Part shown: piece by piece, positions 10,857 through 20,486 of the stretch
How positions within the stretch are numbered: the stretch's first letter is position 1
Layout of the letters: the number at the start of each line of letters is the position of its first letter
Source: Lotus japonicus
Lineage: Eukaryota > Streptophyta > Magnoliopsida > Fabales > Fabaceae
Assembly: GCF_012489685.1 (NCBI RefSeq)
Contig: NC_080044.1
Location: forward strand, 48,484,964 to 48,548,963
Direction of reading: 5' to 3'
Length of the DNA: 64,000 nt
Made by a program: the position numbers and the translations under genes
Notes under the pieces: generated by a model
The model's database searches: none
Told to the model about the DNA's origin: nothing
Seen by the model: the letters and a program-made list of their open reading frames with translations, nothing else

Positions 10857-11116
10857 TGGACTGGGCGAGACCCCAGGGTCCCTCGCCCAGGAAACCTGAC
10901 CTTGGGCGGGGAACGCACCATGATCTTGGGCCTCCCTTCCCAAGGCCCAACTGGCCCACTTGGATAAGTTAGAGGCGCCAAAGCCCAACGTCACCTCTAT
11001 AAATAGGAGGGAAATACCAATTGTAAGGGACTCTTAGCTCATTCGAATAATAATAGCATTGAAATTCAGTTACATTTTCTCTCTCTAAGCGGTTAGAGCT
11101 TTCTCTCTCTAAGCAC
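10857..11116 (+). repeat. 3' LTR of Tat-like element, first part
   Basis: Starts TGGACTGGGCGA and matches the 5' LTR. It is broken after TCTAAGCAC by the nested element, with the AGCAC target duplication at 11112..11116. It has the extra 20 nt absent from the 5' LTR. Confidence 0.92.
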
Positions 11117-12420
11117 TGATGACCCCAGTTTAGTAGTGTTTTTAGGGTCGTTTCGTTGTGGGTTTTGAGTCTTTTTAGAGTCTCATGTAGTGTTTCATGC
11201 ATTCTCATGCATTTTTATCTTTATTAGTCCTTTTGCATTGCTTTGGTAATTTCATAGTTTTATAAGGTCTTTAATGGTATTTTAGTAGAGTTTAGGGGTC
11301 TAGTTTAATTCCTAGTTCATTTTATACTTTTGTGCAATTTAACCTTTGAGTTTCTTGGTTTTGTTCCTAGTCTTTCTATGCAAGGAATCAGGTTGTAACA
11401 ACTGAAGGAAGAAGGCCAAGGGGTTTAAAGGCTTGATGGAGGCATTAAAGTGTGTTAAAGTTGAAGTTTAAGAGGTTTTCAGGCGAGCTGGGGCGCTCAA
11501 GCACTCCACATGGGCGCCTGAGCGCCAGGATGGCAGATACTTTTTGTGCCAGGATTTGGTGCTGGCGCTTGAGCGCCCGGCACACAGAAAACTCGACCAT
11601 TTTGCCTATAAATAGGATTTTTGTCATTTCTCTTGGAACCTTTTTGTCATTTTATCATATTTCAATAAGTTAGAAGAGAGGGTATGAGTTATAGAGCTTG
11701 AGGAGCTTCCTCCAAGTCCTATGATCCAGGTTTTGTCTTTCTTTTCTTGTATGGATTTCATAGCCATGCTTGGCTAAAAACCCCTTTGTTTTGGGTTCTT
11801 TGTAAGACTTTGGATGTTTTAGCTTTTAATTCCTTTCCTATTCGTAATATTCTGAGTAAACCCTTGAATCTCACTTCTATGCTTAATCTTTCAAGCTTGA
11901 ATGCATGCTAGCTTCTTACTTTTCTATAATCATAACAATAGTTTGTTATAGAATTGGGACTTGTTGTGAGATTTACTATTTCTATACTTGCTGCTAGGAA
12001 TAGAGGAAGAGTTGGGGTTGGTTGGCCTGAATTGTATGCTTATTGCTTCTATCAAATGTTTAGGTTATCAAGGAATTGAACCTATCTTTTGGTTAGAAAG
12101 GGTTTTCTTTACGAGGCATCGATAGATGACTATCTAGGCTAGAACTTCAAGGAGAGACTCAGGATTTATTGGATAGAAAGGTTTGCTAAAACTGAATTAG
12201 TTGAACAAGAACCCAAGGCAATCTCATTTCTGAATTTCGATCACTTTACTACTTGTTCATTTATATGTTACATAATCAAAGAAACAAACAATCTTAAAAA
12301 CTGAATTTTATTCGCTTTTTAACCTTGAACTTGACTCTTAAACTGAATTCACATTCCAATTCCCTGTGGTTCGATAAATTAAAACCCGGAGATATCTGTG
12401 CACTTGCAGATGGACCAACA
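11117..12420 (+). repeat. 5' LTR of nested Athila-like element (1304 bp)
   Basis: TGATGACCCC...TGGACCAACA, intact. It is the reference for the altered 3' LTR: 11117..~11693 matches 16328..16905, and ~12002..12420 matches ~18678..19096. Confidence 0.9.
11491..11616 (+). promoter_or_regulatory. Palindromic GC boxes and TATA box in Athila-like LTR
   Basis: Three imperfect palindromes of the form GGCGCTnAAGCGCC / GGCGCCTGAGCGCC lie at 11491..11580. A TATA box (CCTATAAATAGG, 11605..11616) follows 25 nt later. The same layout recurs in three other LTR copies in the window: 16702..16827, 17670..17817 inverted, and about 22235..22360. Their place just upstream of TATA suggests U3 promoter elements. 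This is inference. Confidence 0.55.
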
Positions 12421-12426
12421 AGTTTT

Positions 12427-12444
12427 TGGCGCCGTTGCCGGGGA
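12427..12444 (+). other. tRNA-Asp-type primer-binding site of nested element
   Basis: TGGCGCCGTTGCCGGGGA starts 6 nt after the LTR end. This is the form found in Athila-group elements. Confidence 0.82.
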
Positions 12445-12580
12445 ATTGTTTGTGGTTTTTGGTTTAAGTTTTTAGTTTGTGGTTTTATTTTTTGCTTTTA
12501 TCTTTGTCTAGAATTGGTGCTACTAATCTTTCTCTGTTTGAGTGTCACACTTTCAGGTTGCTCTCGAAAGAGACACCGTC

Positions 12581-13882
12581 ATGGGTGGCCATATGACGGA
12601 GGAGGAGATGCAAGCCCATATCGAGGCAAGAATCCAAGAGGGGATCACCCTCCGATTATGTGAACAAGAAGTTGAGAATGCCAACTGGTCTCTTCGGGAA
12701 CTCACTTCGGCTACCATGAGTTATGACTATCCCGGGAGCATTGCCTTTCCCGAGGGAGTGGGAAACTTTAAGTTGAGACCGACATTCATCAACTTGGTTA
12801 GCCAAAACCAATATGGTGGAGGTACTTTGGAAGATCCACATGCTCACATGGAGAGGTTCATCCGGAATTGCAACACTTACCGGGTGAACAATGTTCCGGC
12901 GGATGCAATTCGGTTGAGCTTGTTTCCATTTTCTTTGAAGGACACCGCTGAGGAATGGCTGAATTCTCAACCTCAAGGGAGCTTCACTACTTGGGAAGAC
13001 TTAGCGGAAAAGTTCACAACAAGGTTCTTCCCAAGAGCTCTTTTGAGGAAATTGAAAAAAGACATCATGAATTTTGTGCAACCCACTGAAGAAAATCTCT
13101 ATGAAGCTTGGGAGCGCTTCAAGAAGCTCTTGAGGAAATGTCCTCAACACAATCTCACCCAAGCTGAATTGGTTGCAACATTTTATGATGGTCTACAATA
13201 CTCTTGGAGGTTTGGCCTAGATGCAGCTTCAAATGGCGAGTTCGATGCTCTTCCCCCACAAGCGGGGTATGACTTAATAGAAAAGATGGCAGCGAGAGCC
13301 ATGAACTCTGAAAATGATCGCCAAACCCGAAGGAGTAAGCTTGAAGTGGAAGCTTACGACAAGCTCTTGGCCTCCAACAAGCAACTCTCCGAACGAATTG
13401 TGGAGATTCAAAATCACATAAAGGCGACCAATTTGGTCAGTGCTACAGCAGCCAAAGTGGAGTGTGTGGCTTTTGGAGGGCCCAATGTTAGTGAATTTTG
13501 CACCATTACTAGTCAGGGTTTCCGAGGTCAAAGCTCTGGACTTTCTCAACAAGTCCAAGAGCAAGTTGGTGAAAATGATAGTGGCAAAAAGAGCTTAGAG
13601 GAGCTATTGGAGAGTTGCATCAACCGCATGAACAACAACCATAAGAACCAAGAGGCGGCTATCAAGAACTTGGAGAACCAACTTGGCCAGCTAGCCAAGC
13701 AAATGGCCGAGATACCTCAAGGTAAGTCTTCTCCCGATTCTTTAATTTTGTCTAACAAGAGAATTTTGCTGTTGTTACCACTAGAAGTGGGAGGGTGTTA
13801 CACGAGTCAAAAAAACAAGATGAGGGAGAGAAAAATGAGAAAGTACAGGAAGAATATGAGGGTGCTACGGAGAAGAGAGTGA
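12581..13882 (+). CDS. gag: Gag (Athila-like)
   Basis: Particle structural protein. The first ATG in frame is at 12581 (MGGHMTEEEMQAHIEAR). The retrotransposon gag core (PF03732 type) spans roughly residues 65-220, with FINLVSQNQYGGGTLEDPH, LFPFSLKDTAEEWL, TTWEDLAEKFTTRFFP and LYEAWERFKKLLRKCPQH. A glutamine-rich coiled-coil follows near KNLENQLGQLAKQMAEIPQG. Shortly after this point the frame shifts: the next 30 residues are out of register, while the protease frame opens in +2 relative register at about 13770. A one-base change in a T run near 13766 would explain this. No zinc knuckle is present, as is usual for Athila gag. Confidence 0.85.
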   Translation: MGGHMTEEEMQAHIEARIQEGITLRLCEQEVENANWSLRELTSATMSYDYPGSIAFPEGVGNFKLRPTFINLVSQNQYGGGTLEDPHAHMERFIRNCNTYRVNNVPADAIRLSLFPFSLKDTAEEWLNSQPQGSFTTWEDLAEKFTTRFFPRALLRKLKKDIMNFVQPTEENLYEAWERFKKLLRKCPQHNLTQAELVATFYDGLQYSWRFGLDAASNGEFDALPPQAGYDLIEKMAARAMNSENDRQTRRSKLEVEAYDKLLASNKQLSERIVEIQNHIKATNLVSATAAKVECVAFGGPNVSEFCTITSQGFRGQSSGLSQQVQEQVGENDSGKKSLEELLESCINRMNNNHKNQEAAIKNLENQLGQLAKQMAEIPQGKSSPDSLILSNKRILLLLPLEVGGCYTSQKNKMRERKMRKYRKNMRVLRRRE

Positions 13883-14973
13883 GTGAGCCTGTGAAAGCTA
13901 GAGTTGTGAGCACTCCTTCTCCTGAACTTAGTAAGATTCCATTCCCCAAGGCTTTGATTAAGAAAAATCTGGATAAACAGTTTTCTAAGTTTTTGGAAGT
14001 TTTTAAGAAACTCCACATCAATATTCCTTTTTCTGAAGCCTTGGAGAAAATGCCTATCTATGCTAAGTTCATGAAGGACATTTTAAGTAAAAGAAGGAAG
14101 TTGAGTGAGGTTGATGAAACTATCATGATGACCGAGGAGTGTAGTGCCATTTTGCAAAGAAAAATGCCTAAGAAGAGAAGGGATCCTGGGAGTTTTACTA
14201 TCCCAGTGGAGATTGAGGGGTTGACTGTTGTTGAAGCCTTGTGTGATTTGGGAGCGAGCATCAACTTGATGCCGCTTAGCATGTTTAGAAGGCTGAACTT
14301 AGGAGAGGTCACCCCGACCATGCTCTCCTTACAAATGGCGGACCGATCCTTAAAAACACCTTATGGGATCATTGAAGATGTGATGGTTAAGGTTGATAAG
14401 TACGTGTTCCCGGTTGATTTTGTGGTGCTGGACATGGAGGAGGATGCGATGATTCCTCTCATTCTTGGCCGACCCTTCTTAGCCACTGGCAGGGCTAAGA
14501 TCGATGTTGATAAGGGTCAGCTCATTCTTAGAGTAGGTGAGGACAAGGTAAGATTTTCGGTTTTCAATCCTAATTTGCAAACTAACCTTAATGATGGTTT
14601 TGTTTGTGATATGATCAAAAGCTTGTCCAGGTCTTCAAAGGAGACCCCCATGTTAAGTGAAAAAGATGTTGAGCTTAATCAAGCTCTCATCAAGCTTGTT
14701 AGTGAAAACAAGTATGGGGGGTCTCAAGAGGAGAATTTCCAAGACCACATGGCCCGATTCACTCAAGCTAGTCACCTTGTAAATATGGAAGGTGTGACTA
14801 GTGATGAGTTCATGATTAAGCTCTTCCCTCACTCCTTGAAGGGGGGAGCAAGGATTTGGTACGATGGTTTAGATGATACCCTCTCTTGGGAGGAGTTGTT
14901 CCAAAAGTTTTGTGCAAGGTTCCTACCTTGTACATCTGGAGAAAAGATTGATGGTAAGGAATTTCCTTCCTAA
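13770..14973 (+). CDS. Protease followed by a second gag-like fragment (Athila-like)
   Basis: The open frame begins just after the gag frameshift (TTRSGRVLHESKK) and has no ATG of its own at the start. At about 14205..14560 lies the aspartic protease with active-site string CDLGASINLMPLSMFRRL and a downstream ILGRPFLATGRAKIDV segment, both typical of Athila. Pol should follow here. Instead the frame runs into ALIKLVSENKYGG, LFPHSLKGGARIWYDGL and LSWEELFQKFCARFLP at about 14690..14935. This is a divergent copy of the gag core's N-terminal half. It stops at TAA 14971..14973. Gag-protease-gag' is not a standard Athila order. It could come from recombination between element RNAs followed by loss of pol. 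Confidence 0.8.
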
Positions 14974-16327
14974 CACCAAAGGAAGGAGAGTCCACCTAGG
15001 ACTATAACTTAGGGCTGCTTGGGAGACAACCCAAGTCATGTTTTACTTTGCTTGTTTGTTTGTTGCATTTTGCAGGGAATGAGAGCCTGAATTTTGGAAT
15101 ATGAGGTGTATCTAAGGCCTCCATGGTAATTGGTAAAGGAGGTCGACTCTTTCCCTTAGTTTAGCTCATGAATTTTTTGCATATTTTTCCTTTGTAGCCT
15201 TCATTTTCTTTTTGGTCGTGCATTGTTTAGTTAGAGTCGTTTTTTGGGTCTTTACTTCCCTATACTCACATGTTTTTGCCCTTAGTTATACTCTCTAGCT
15301 TGTGCTGGTTTTGGAAAATGTTTTTGTGAATACTTGGGTTTTCTTTTGGGGATGAGTGATTGCATGCTTTGGGGAAGAGAGGAGGAGACTTCGGTCCTCC
15401 GAGTGTTTCTTAAGGATAGAGTGGGTGTGAGTCCAATAAGGGTCTGTCTTTGACCCTTCACCATAAAATTTTCCTGGAGGATCCTGACTCACTCGTACTT
15501 CTTGGTTCTGTATTGAATTCACTCTTTGTATGCTTTGTGATACTTGCACAATTCTTGAGACCTGTAGGTTTTTGAGCTTCAGAGTTTGTTGGCTTGAACA
15601 TTTGTCCCTAGTTGTTCCTTTTGAGCCTATTGAAGATTTATTTGTTAGCTAAATGATTGGAATGGATGATAGGTTGGATTTTGGGGAATGATGGTCCTTA
15701 AATTGTTTTGGAGCTAAATAAAGTTTGAAATTGTCTCTTGCCCCATGTGAAAAAAAAAAGAAAAAAAAGACTCCTAATCAAGTTGGAGTTGCAAAAAGGA
15801 AAAAATAGAAGAAAAGAAAGTTGAAAAAGAGGGGTCAAGAGACTTGTGCAAAAAAAATGTTTGTTGTTGAAAGCTCCAGGGGGGGGGTACTAATAGGACC
15901 ACACTCAATTTGTTTTGAAGCCTAGTCTTCCTTAGGGACCAACCACCTTGTACTTCACCAAGCCACACATTTCACCCCTTGTGAAGTCTCTTTGAATTTG
16001 TGCATGTTTGATCTTTGTTGCTTTTGAGTGAATGAAATCCAGAACCTATGAACTGCTTGTGTGCTCAGTGCACTAAATGTATATCTCATCCTAGGAATTT
16101 TAGATCTATATGTTTCTCATAATGGACTCTAAACTCTTCTTTGTCTGAAAGCGGCATGAAGTGGATTGTTGTGTCTTTCTTTTGGAACCAGCTGTAGTTT
16201 CAATATCCCCCGGTTTTTGTGATAAGTATTCTGTTGAGAGCACTTGTTTTGGGAGCATTTCTTGCGCTTGAGGGCAAGCGAGTTGTTCTTTACGCTCGAG
16301 GGCGAGCTATCGTTGAGTATAGTGGTG
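14974..16327. other. Non-coding 3' internal region of nested element
   Basis: No coding frame is supported. It contains A-rich and G-run purine tracts at 15750..15890 (a G-run just before TACTAATAGG is the best polypurine candidate, although it is 440 nt from the LTR). The bases directly before the LTR (TGAGTATAGTGGTG) are not polypurine. The same sequence borders the LTR in the inverted sister fragment at 18192..18210, so it is a fixed family feature. Confidence 0.55.
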
Positions 16328-19096
16328 TGATGACCCCAGTTTAGTAGTGTTTTTAGGGTCGTTTCGTTGTGGGTTTTGAGTCTTTTTAGAGTCTCATGTA
16401 GTGTTTCATGCATTCTCATGCATTTTTATCTTTATTAGTCCTTTTGCATTGCTTTGGTAATTTCATAGTTTTATAAGGTCTTTAATGGTATTTTAGTAGA
16501 GTTTAGGGGTCTAGTTTAATTCCTAGTTCATTTTATACTTTTGTGCAATTTAACCTTTGAGTTTCTTGGTTTTGTTCCTAGTCTTTCTATGCAAGCAATC
16601 AGGTTGTAACAGCTGAAGGAAGAAGGCCAAGGGGTTTAAAGGCTTGATGGAGGCATTAAAGTGTGTTAAAGTTGAAGTTTAAGAGGTTTTCAGACGAGCT
16701 GGGGCGCTCAAGCGCTCCACATGGGCGCCTGAGCGCCAGGATGGCAGATAATTTTTGTGCCAGGATTTGGTGCTGGCGCTTGAGCGCCCGGCACACAGAA
16801 AACTCGACCATTTTGCCTATAAATAGGATTTTTGTCATTTCTCTTGGAACCTTTTTGTCATTTTATCATATTTCAATAAGTTGGAAGAGAGGGTTTGAGT
16901 TCTAGCAAGTGTACGAATCCACCCGGTTTTAATTATCGAACCACAGGGATTGTGAGTGAATAGATTCAATTCAAGCTTTGAGTTTGAAGGTTGTTTTATT
17001 GAAATAGAGATATGTCGATGTAGTAAAATGGAAAATAAACATAAACTCATAAAAGAACATTCTTTGGGTTCTTGTTCAATTAGTCAATTCAAGCACATCA
17101 TTCTAAGCACATGTTCTCATGGATCTCTCCTTGATGCTATAGCCTAGTTACTCACTTATTGATTCCTCACATAAGCAATTCTCCCATACTAAAAGCTAAG
17201 CCCAATTCCTTGTGTACTTAGTCATTTATATGAGGTTTTAGATCATGCAAATTCAGGCCAGCAAACCCCAACCCTTCCTCTATTCCTAGTAGCAAGCAAA
17301 GAAGGGGTAATCCCAAATCGGTTCCCTAATCTATAACAAACTTCCGTTCTGATTATAGAAAAGCAAAAAGCATGCATGCATACAAGCTTAGATTGAAATT
17401 CAGAATATGGGATTCAAGGAAAGAAGAAGATCATGTGGGAAAGAACTTAAGATTATAACTCAAATATGAAAAGTCTTACATGAAAACCAAAGCATAAGAA
17501 GAGAGATTAGCCAAGCATGGCATGAAAAGTCTTACCAGAGCCATGCTTGGCTAAGAACCTGAATTACAAGCTTGGAAGCCTTCTCTCACTCTTCTAGATG
17601 TTCCTCTACCTCTAAACTTATGTAAAAATGGAATGGGTATCAAGGATTACAAAAGAAAACCACTAAAAACCTATTTATAGGCAAAAGGGGCGAGTTTACT
17701 GCCATCAGGGCACTCAAGCGCCAGACCAAGGCGCTCAAGCGCCAGCATCAGATGCTGGCAGAAAACACCTACTGTTTAGCTGGCGCTGAGGCGCCAGACA
17801 GGGGCGCCTGAGCGCCCGTGCTCGCCCAAAAACCCCTTAAACTTCATTTTAACTCCACTTTAATGCCTTCTTCATGACTCCAAGCCTCTTGACCTTCCCT
17901 TTTCTTCAGTTTTCACCTGCTTATTCTCATCAAAGCTCAAGGAAAAATATCAAGAAACTCAAAGGGTTATTAGCACAAAGGCTCCAAGACAAGTGGAAAT
18001 TACCTAAGACTCCCAATCTTTCCTAAAATGCAATAAAAGTCCCTAAAAGCTATGAAATTACTAAACTAATGCAAATGCACAAATAAAAGTAAAAATGCAT
18101 GAGAATGCATGAAACACTACATGAGACACACGAAAAGACTCAAAGCTAGCAAAGAAATGACCCTAAAATCACTACTAAATCCGGGTCATCACACCACTAT
18201 ACTCAACGACAGCTCGCCCTCGAGTGTCACTAAGATTAGCTTGCCCTCAAGCACAAAGAATTACTCCCAACACACATGCCAAAAGAGGGATACATTTTCA
18301 GAAAACCGGGGGATCAAGTAAATGAAGTTAGTTCTAAGAGAAAGATTCAACAATCAACCTTGTACAACTCTTAGACAAAGAAGAATTAGAGTCCACTATG
18401 AGAAGAATTTAGAGCTAACATCCTAGCATGAGAAAATTGTTTAGTGCACTGAGCACACAAGCAAGTTCATAGGTTCTGAGAATCATTCCCTCAAGAGCAA
18501 CTAAAGTTGACAATGCATTATTCAATGAGACTTCAAAAGGGGTATAATGTTGGCTAGGTAAAGCACAAGGTAGGTGGTCCCTAAGGAAGACTATGGCTGC
18601 ACAAAAATCTGAGTGTGGGGTCCTTCATGAAAACCGGAGCTTAAATCAATTGATACTTAGCACACAAGTCTCTCAACCCCCGAAGAGTTGGGGTTGGTTG
18701 GCCTGAATTGTATGCTTATTGCTTCTATCAAATGTTTAGGTTATCAAGGAATTGAACCTATCTTTTGGTTAGAAAGGGTTTTCTTTACGAGGCATCGATA
18801 GATGACTATCTAGGCTAGAACTTCAAGGAGAGACTCAGGATTTATTGGATAGGAAGGTTTGCTAAAACTGAATTAGTTGAACAAGAACCCAAGGCAATCT
18901 CATTTCTGAATTTCGATAACTTTACTACTTGTTCATTTATCTGTTACATAATCAAAGAAACAACCAATCTTAAAAACTGAATTTTATTCTCTTTTTAACC
19001 TTAAACTTGACTCTTAAACTGAATTCACATTCCAATTCCCTGTGGTTCGATAAATTAAAACCCAGAGATATCTGTGCACTTGCAGATTGACCAACA
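16328..19096 (+). repeat. 3' LTR of nested element, part replaced by an inverted fragment
   Basis: The outer parts 16328..16905 and ~18678..19096 match the 5' LTR closely. The middle ~310 nt expected between them (equivalent of 11694..12001) is absent, and 16906..~18677 stands in its place. Confidence 0.88.
16906..18677 (-). mobile_element. Inverted LTR plus 3' internal fragment of a sister Athila-like element
   Basis: Read on the minus strand, 18677..18192 corresponds to the internal region before an LTR (compare 15890..16327). From 18191 (TGATGACCCGG) to 16906 it is an LTR that lacks only the last ~14 nt of its 3' end. It is more similar to the solo LTR at 21839..23115 than to the host LTR. 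No target duplication is visible at either junction (TTCTAG/CAAGTG; CCCCCGAAG/AGTTGG), so it did not arrive by normal integration. Confidence 0.82.
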
Positions 19097-19162
19097 AGCA
19101 CTCTCATCACCCTCCTCATACTTTGGGTACTACCCTCCCTCTCTATGTTCTAGCACGGAACA
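19097..19162 (+). repeat. 3' LTR of Tat-like element, last part
   Basis: Resumes with the AGCAC duplicate, then TCTCATCACC... to CTAGCACGGAACA. It completes the LTR begun at 10857. The outer CAAAT duplication follows. Confidence 0.9.
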
Positions 19163-19163
19163 C

Positions 19164-19270
19164 AAATGATAGCTCAAGTGGAAGAGCTAGGGGACATGTG
19201 GGTTGGGTAAGGAGGTTCAGGGATTAATTCCTAGACGGTGCAATTTATCTTTCCGACGTTCCAGAAAAAC
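19164..19270 (+). mobile_element. tRNA-derived SINE, copy 1
   Basis: Starts AATGATAGCTCAAGTGG (A-box-like) and carries a B-box-like stretch GGTTCAGGGATTAATTCC. It shares the ending GTGCAATTTATCTTTCCGA with copy 2 at 31712..31819 and ends in an A-rich tail. The Tat-like element inserted at its very 5' edge. Confidence 0.6.
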
Positions 19271-20036
19271 TCAACGATAAAGTATCTAAGCGAATCCAAG
19301 AGAGAAAACTAGCAGGAACATCAACAAACCAAACATAGTTCGAATGTGAAATTGAAAACTTACCAACAGTATGAGCAAACTATGTTGGCGTCTCTATAAA
19401 CATGAGAGAAAGAGATGGTAGCAAAAGAAGTAGCAAGGTTCTTAATCTTGTCGACCACGAGGGAAAAGTCGAAGTTGTGTTGATGTTTTCTAGGAGTAGC
19501 ATTGATGATAGATAAGCAATCATACTCAACCAAGATGTTGCTTATGCTACGACTGAGCCACAATAACAAACCCTTCCTAATTGCAATTACTTCTGCAAAC
19601 TCTGGGCCTTGATCCACAGTATCCTTCGAGACCATAGCAACAATAACTTCCTGATCTTGGTCCCTAGTCACAACATTGTACCCCAATCCATCTGAGCCTT
19701 TGTTGCATCTGTGTTTAGCTTGAAACTCGCAACAGAAGGAGGCTTCCAGCGCATCGACAAGTCAATACCATTATACACTCTTGTACAACATCAGAGCCTT
19801 GCATCGTCGTTTCCTAAAACTCTTTCTGTAACGCCAAAACCCCAATGTTGAAAATGTTTGAATCTTTGCTCTCGAAACACAACAGGTTGCATGCTCGTCA
19901 CGTTCAAGAATCATATGATCAACCATCTCCACCACCCCTTCACACTTAGGGCACCAAAGTAGACAACAAACACGATAGTTCCATAATCTCGTCCTGGATG
20001 ATACTGCATTCTTCAGGATATGCCACATAAGATGAG
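19271..20036 (-). pseudogene. LINE remnant: zinc-binding RT tail and RNase H domain
   Basis: On the minus strand, 20028..19771 shows WHILKNAVSSRTRLW and CPKCEGVVEMVDHMILERDE, like the zinc-binding region found after plant LINE reverse transcriptases (zf-RVT). From 19686 to 19360 follow GYNVVTRDQDQEVIVAM, EFAEVIAIRKGLLLW and FSHVYRDAN, like an RNase H-type domain (RVT_3). Frames are interrupted, so it is a dead copy. Its upstream half lies at 29340..30262, displaced by the solo LTR complex. Confidence 0.75.
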
Positions 20037-20486
20037 TGTAAGACCCGGCTCAGGGCCTACTATTTAAATAAAAATATTTAATATTATTCCATGATTGTTT
20101 ATGTTATATAATATGATATAATGCCTTTATAAGTGAAATATTTGGTAGAGGAAATAATAAGTCTCGATAATTCCTGGACGTCGATGTATCTGACATTAAG
20201 AGTGTTTTGACTGTAACATTGCTAGGGTTCCGTGACAGCGACTTTTTAGGTCAAAAATGCCCCGACAACGGCGATGAGTTGGCAGATCGCATCGGCGAGG
20301 CCTATTTCGTGGGCCACCTTATGAGAAGGTGTTGGGCATGATTCTAAGAATATTCCATGAGGGAATATTCCTTTTTTATTTTTGAGGATTTTATTTAAAT
20401 AAAATGAGTTTTATTTAAATAAAATGTATTTAATTACTTTTAACCTATGATTTATTTAAATAATTAATTCTGAAAAATATTTTTGA

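Larger units (their letters stand above)
11117..19096 (+). mobile_element. Non-autonomous Athila-like Ty3/gypsy retrotransposon nested in the Tat 3' LTR
   Basis: Begins TGATGACCCC and ends GACCAACA, with a perfect 5-bp target duplication AGCAC at 11112..11116 and 19097..19101. Parts: 1304-bp 5' LTR, Asp-type primer site, gag, protease, a second gag-like fragment, about 1.35 kb of non-coding DNA, and a 3' LTR altered by an inverted foreign fragment. There is no reverse transcriptase, RNase H or integrase, so it moved with help from other elements. Gag and protease are of Athila type. The two LTRs differ by only scattered substitutions outside the altered part, so this insertion is younger than its host element. 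Confidence 0.9.
3422..19162 (+). mobile_element. Non-autonomous Tat/Ogre-like Ty3/gypsy LTR retrotransposon (split by a nested element)
   Basis: Both LTRs start TGGACTGGGCGA and end CTAGCACGGAACA. A perfect 5-bp target duplication CAAAT lies at 3417..3421 and 19163..19167. Without the nested insertion (11117..19096 plus 5 bp) the element is about 7.76 kb. Order of parts: 5' LTR, primer site, gag, protease, a decayed stub that stops before reverse transcriptase, repeat-rich DNA, a broken antisense ORF, and the 3' LTR. Gag, protease and the antisense ORF point to the Tat lineage. The missing RT, RNase H and integrase mean it depended on other elements to move. The LTRs differ by a 20-bp indel and several substitutions, so the insertion is not very young. 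Confidence 0.92.
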
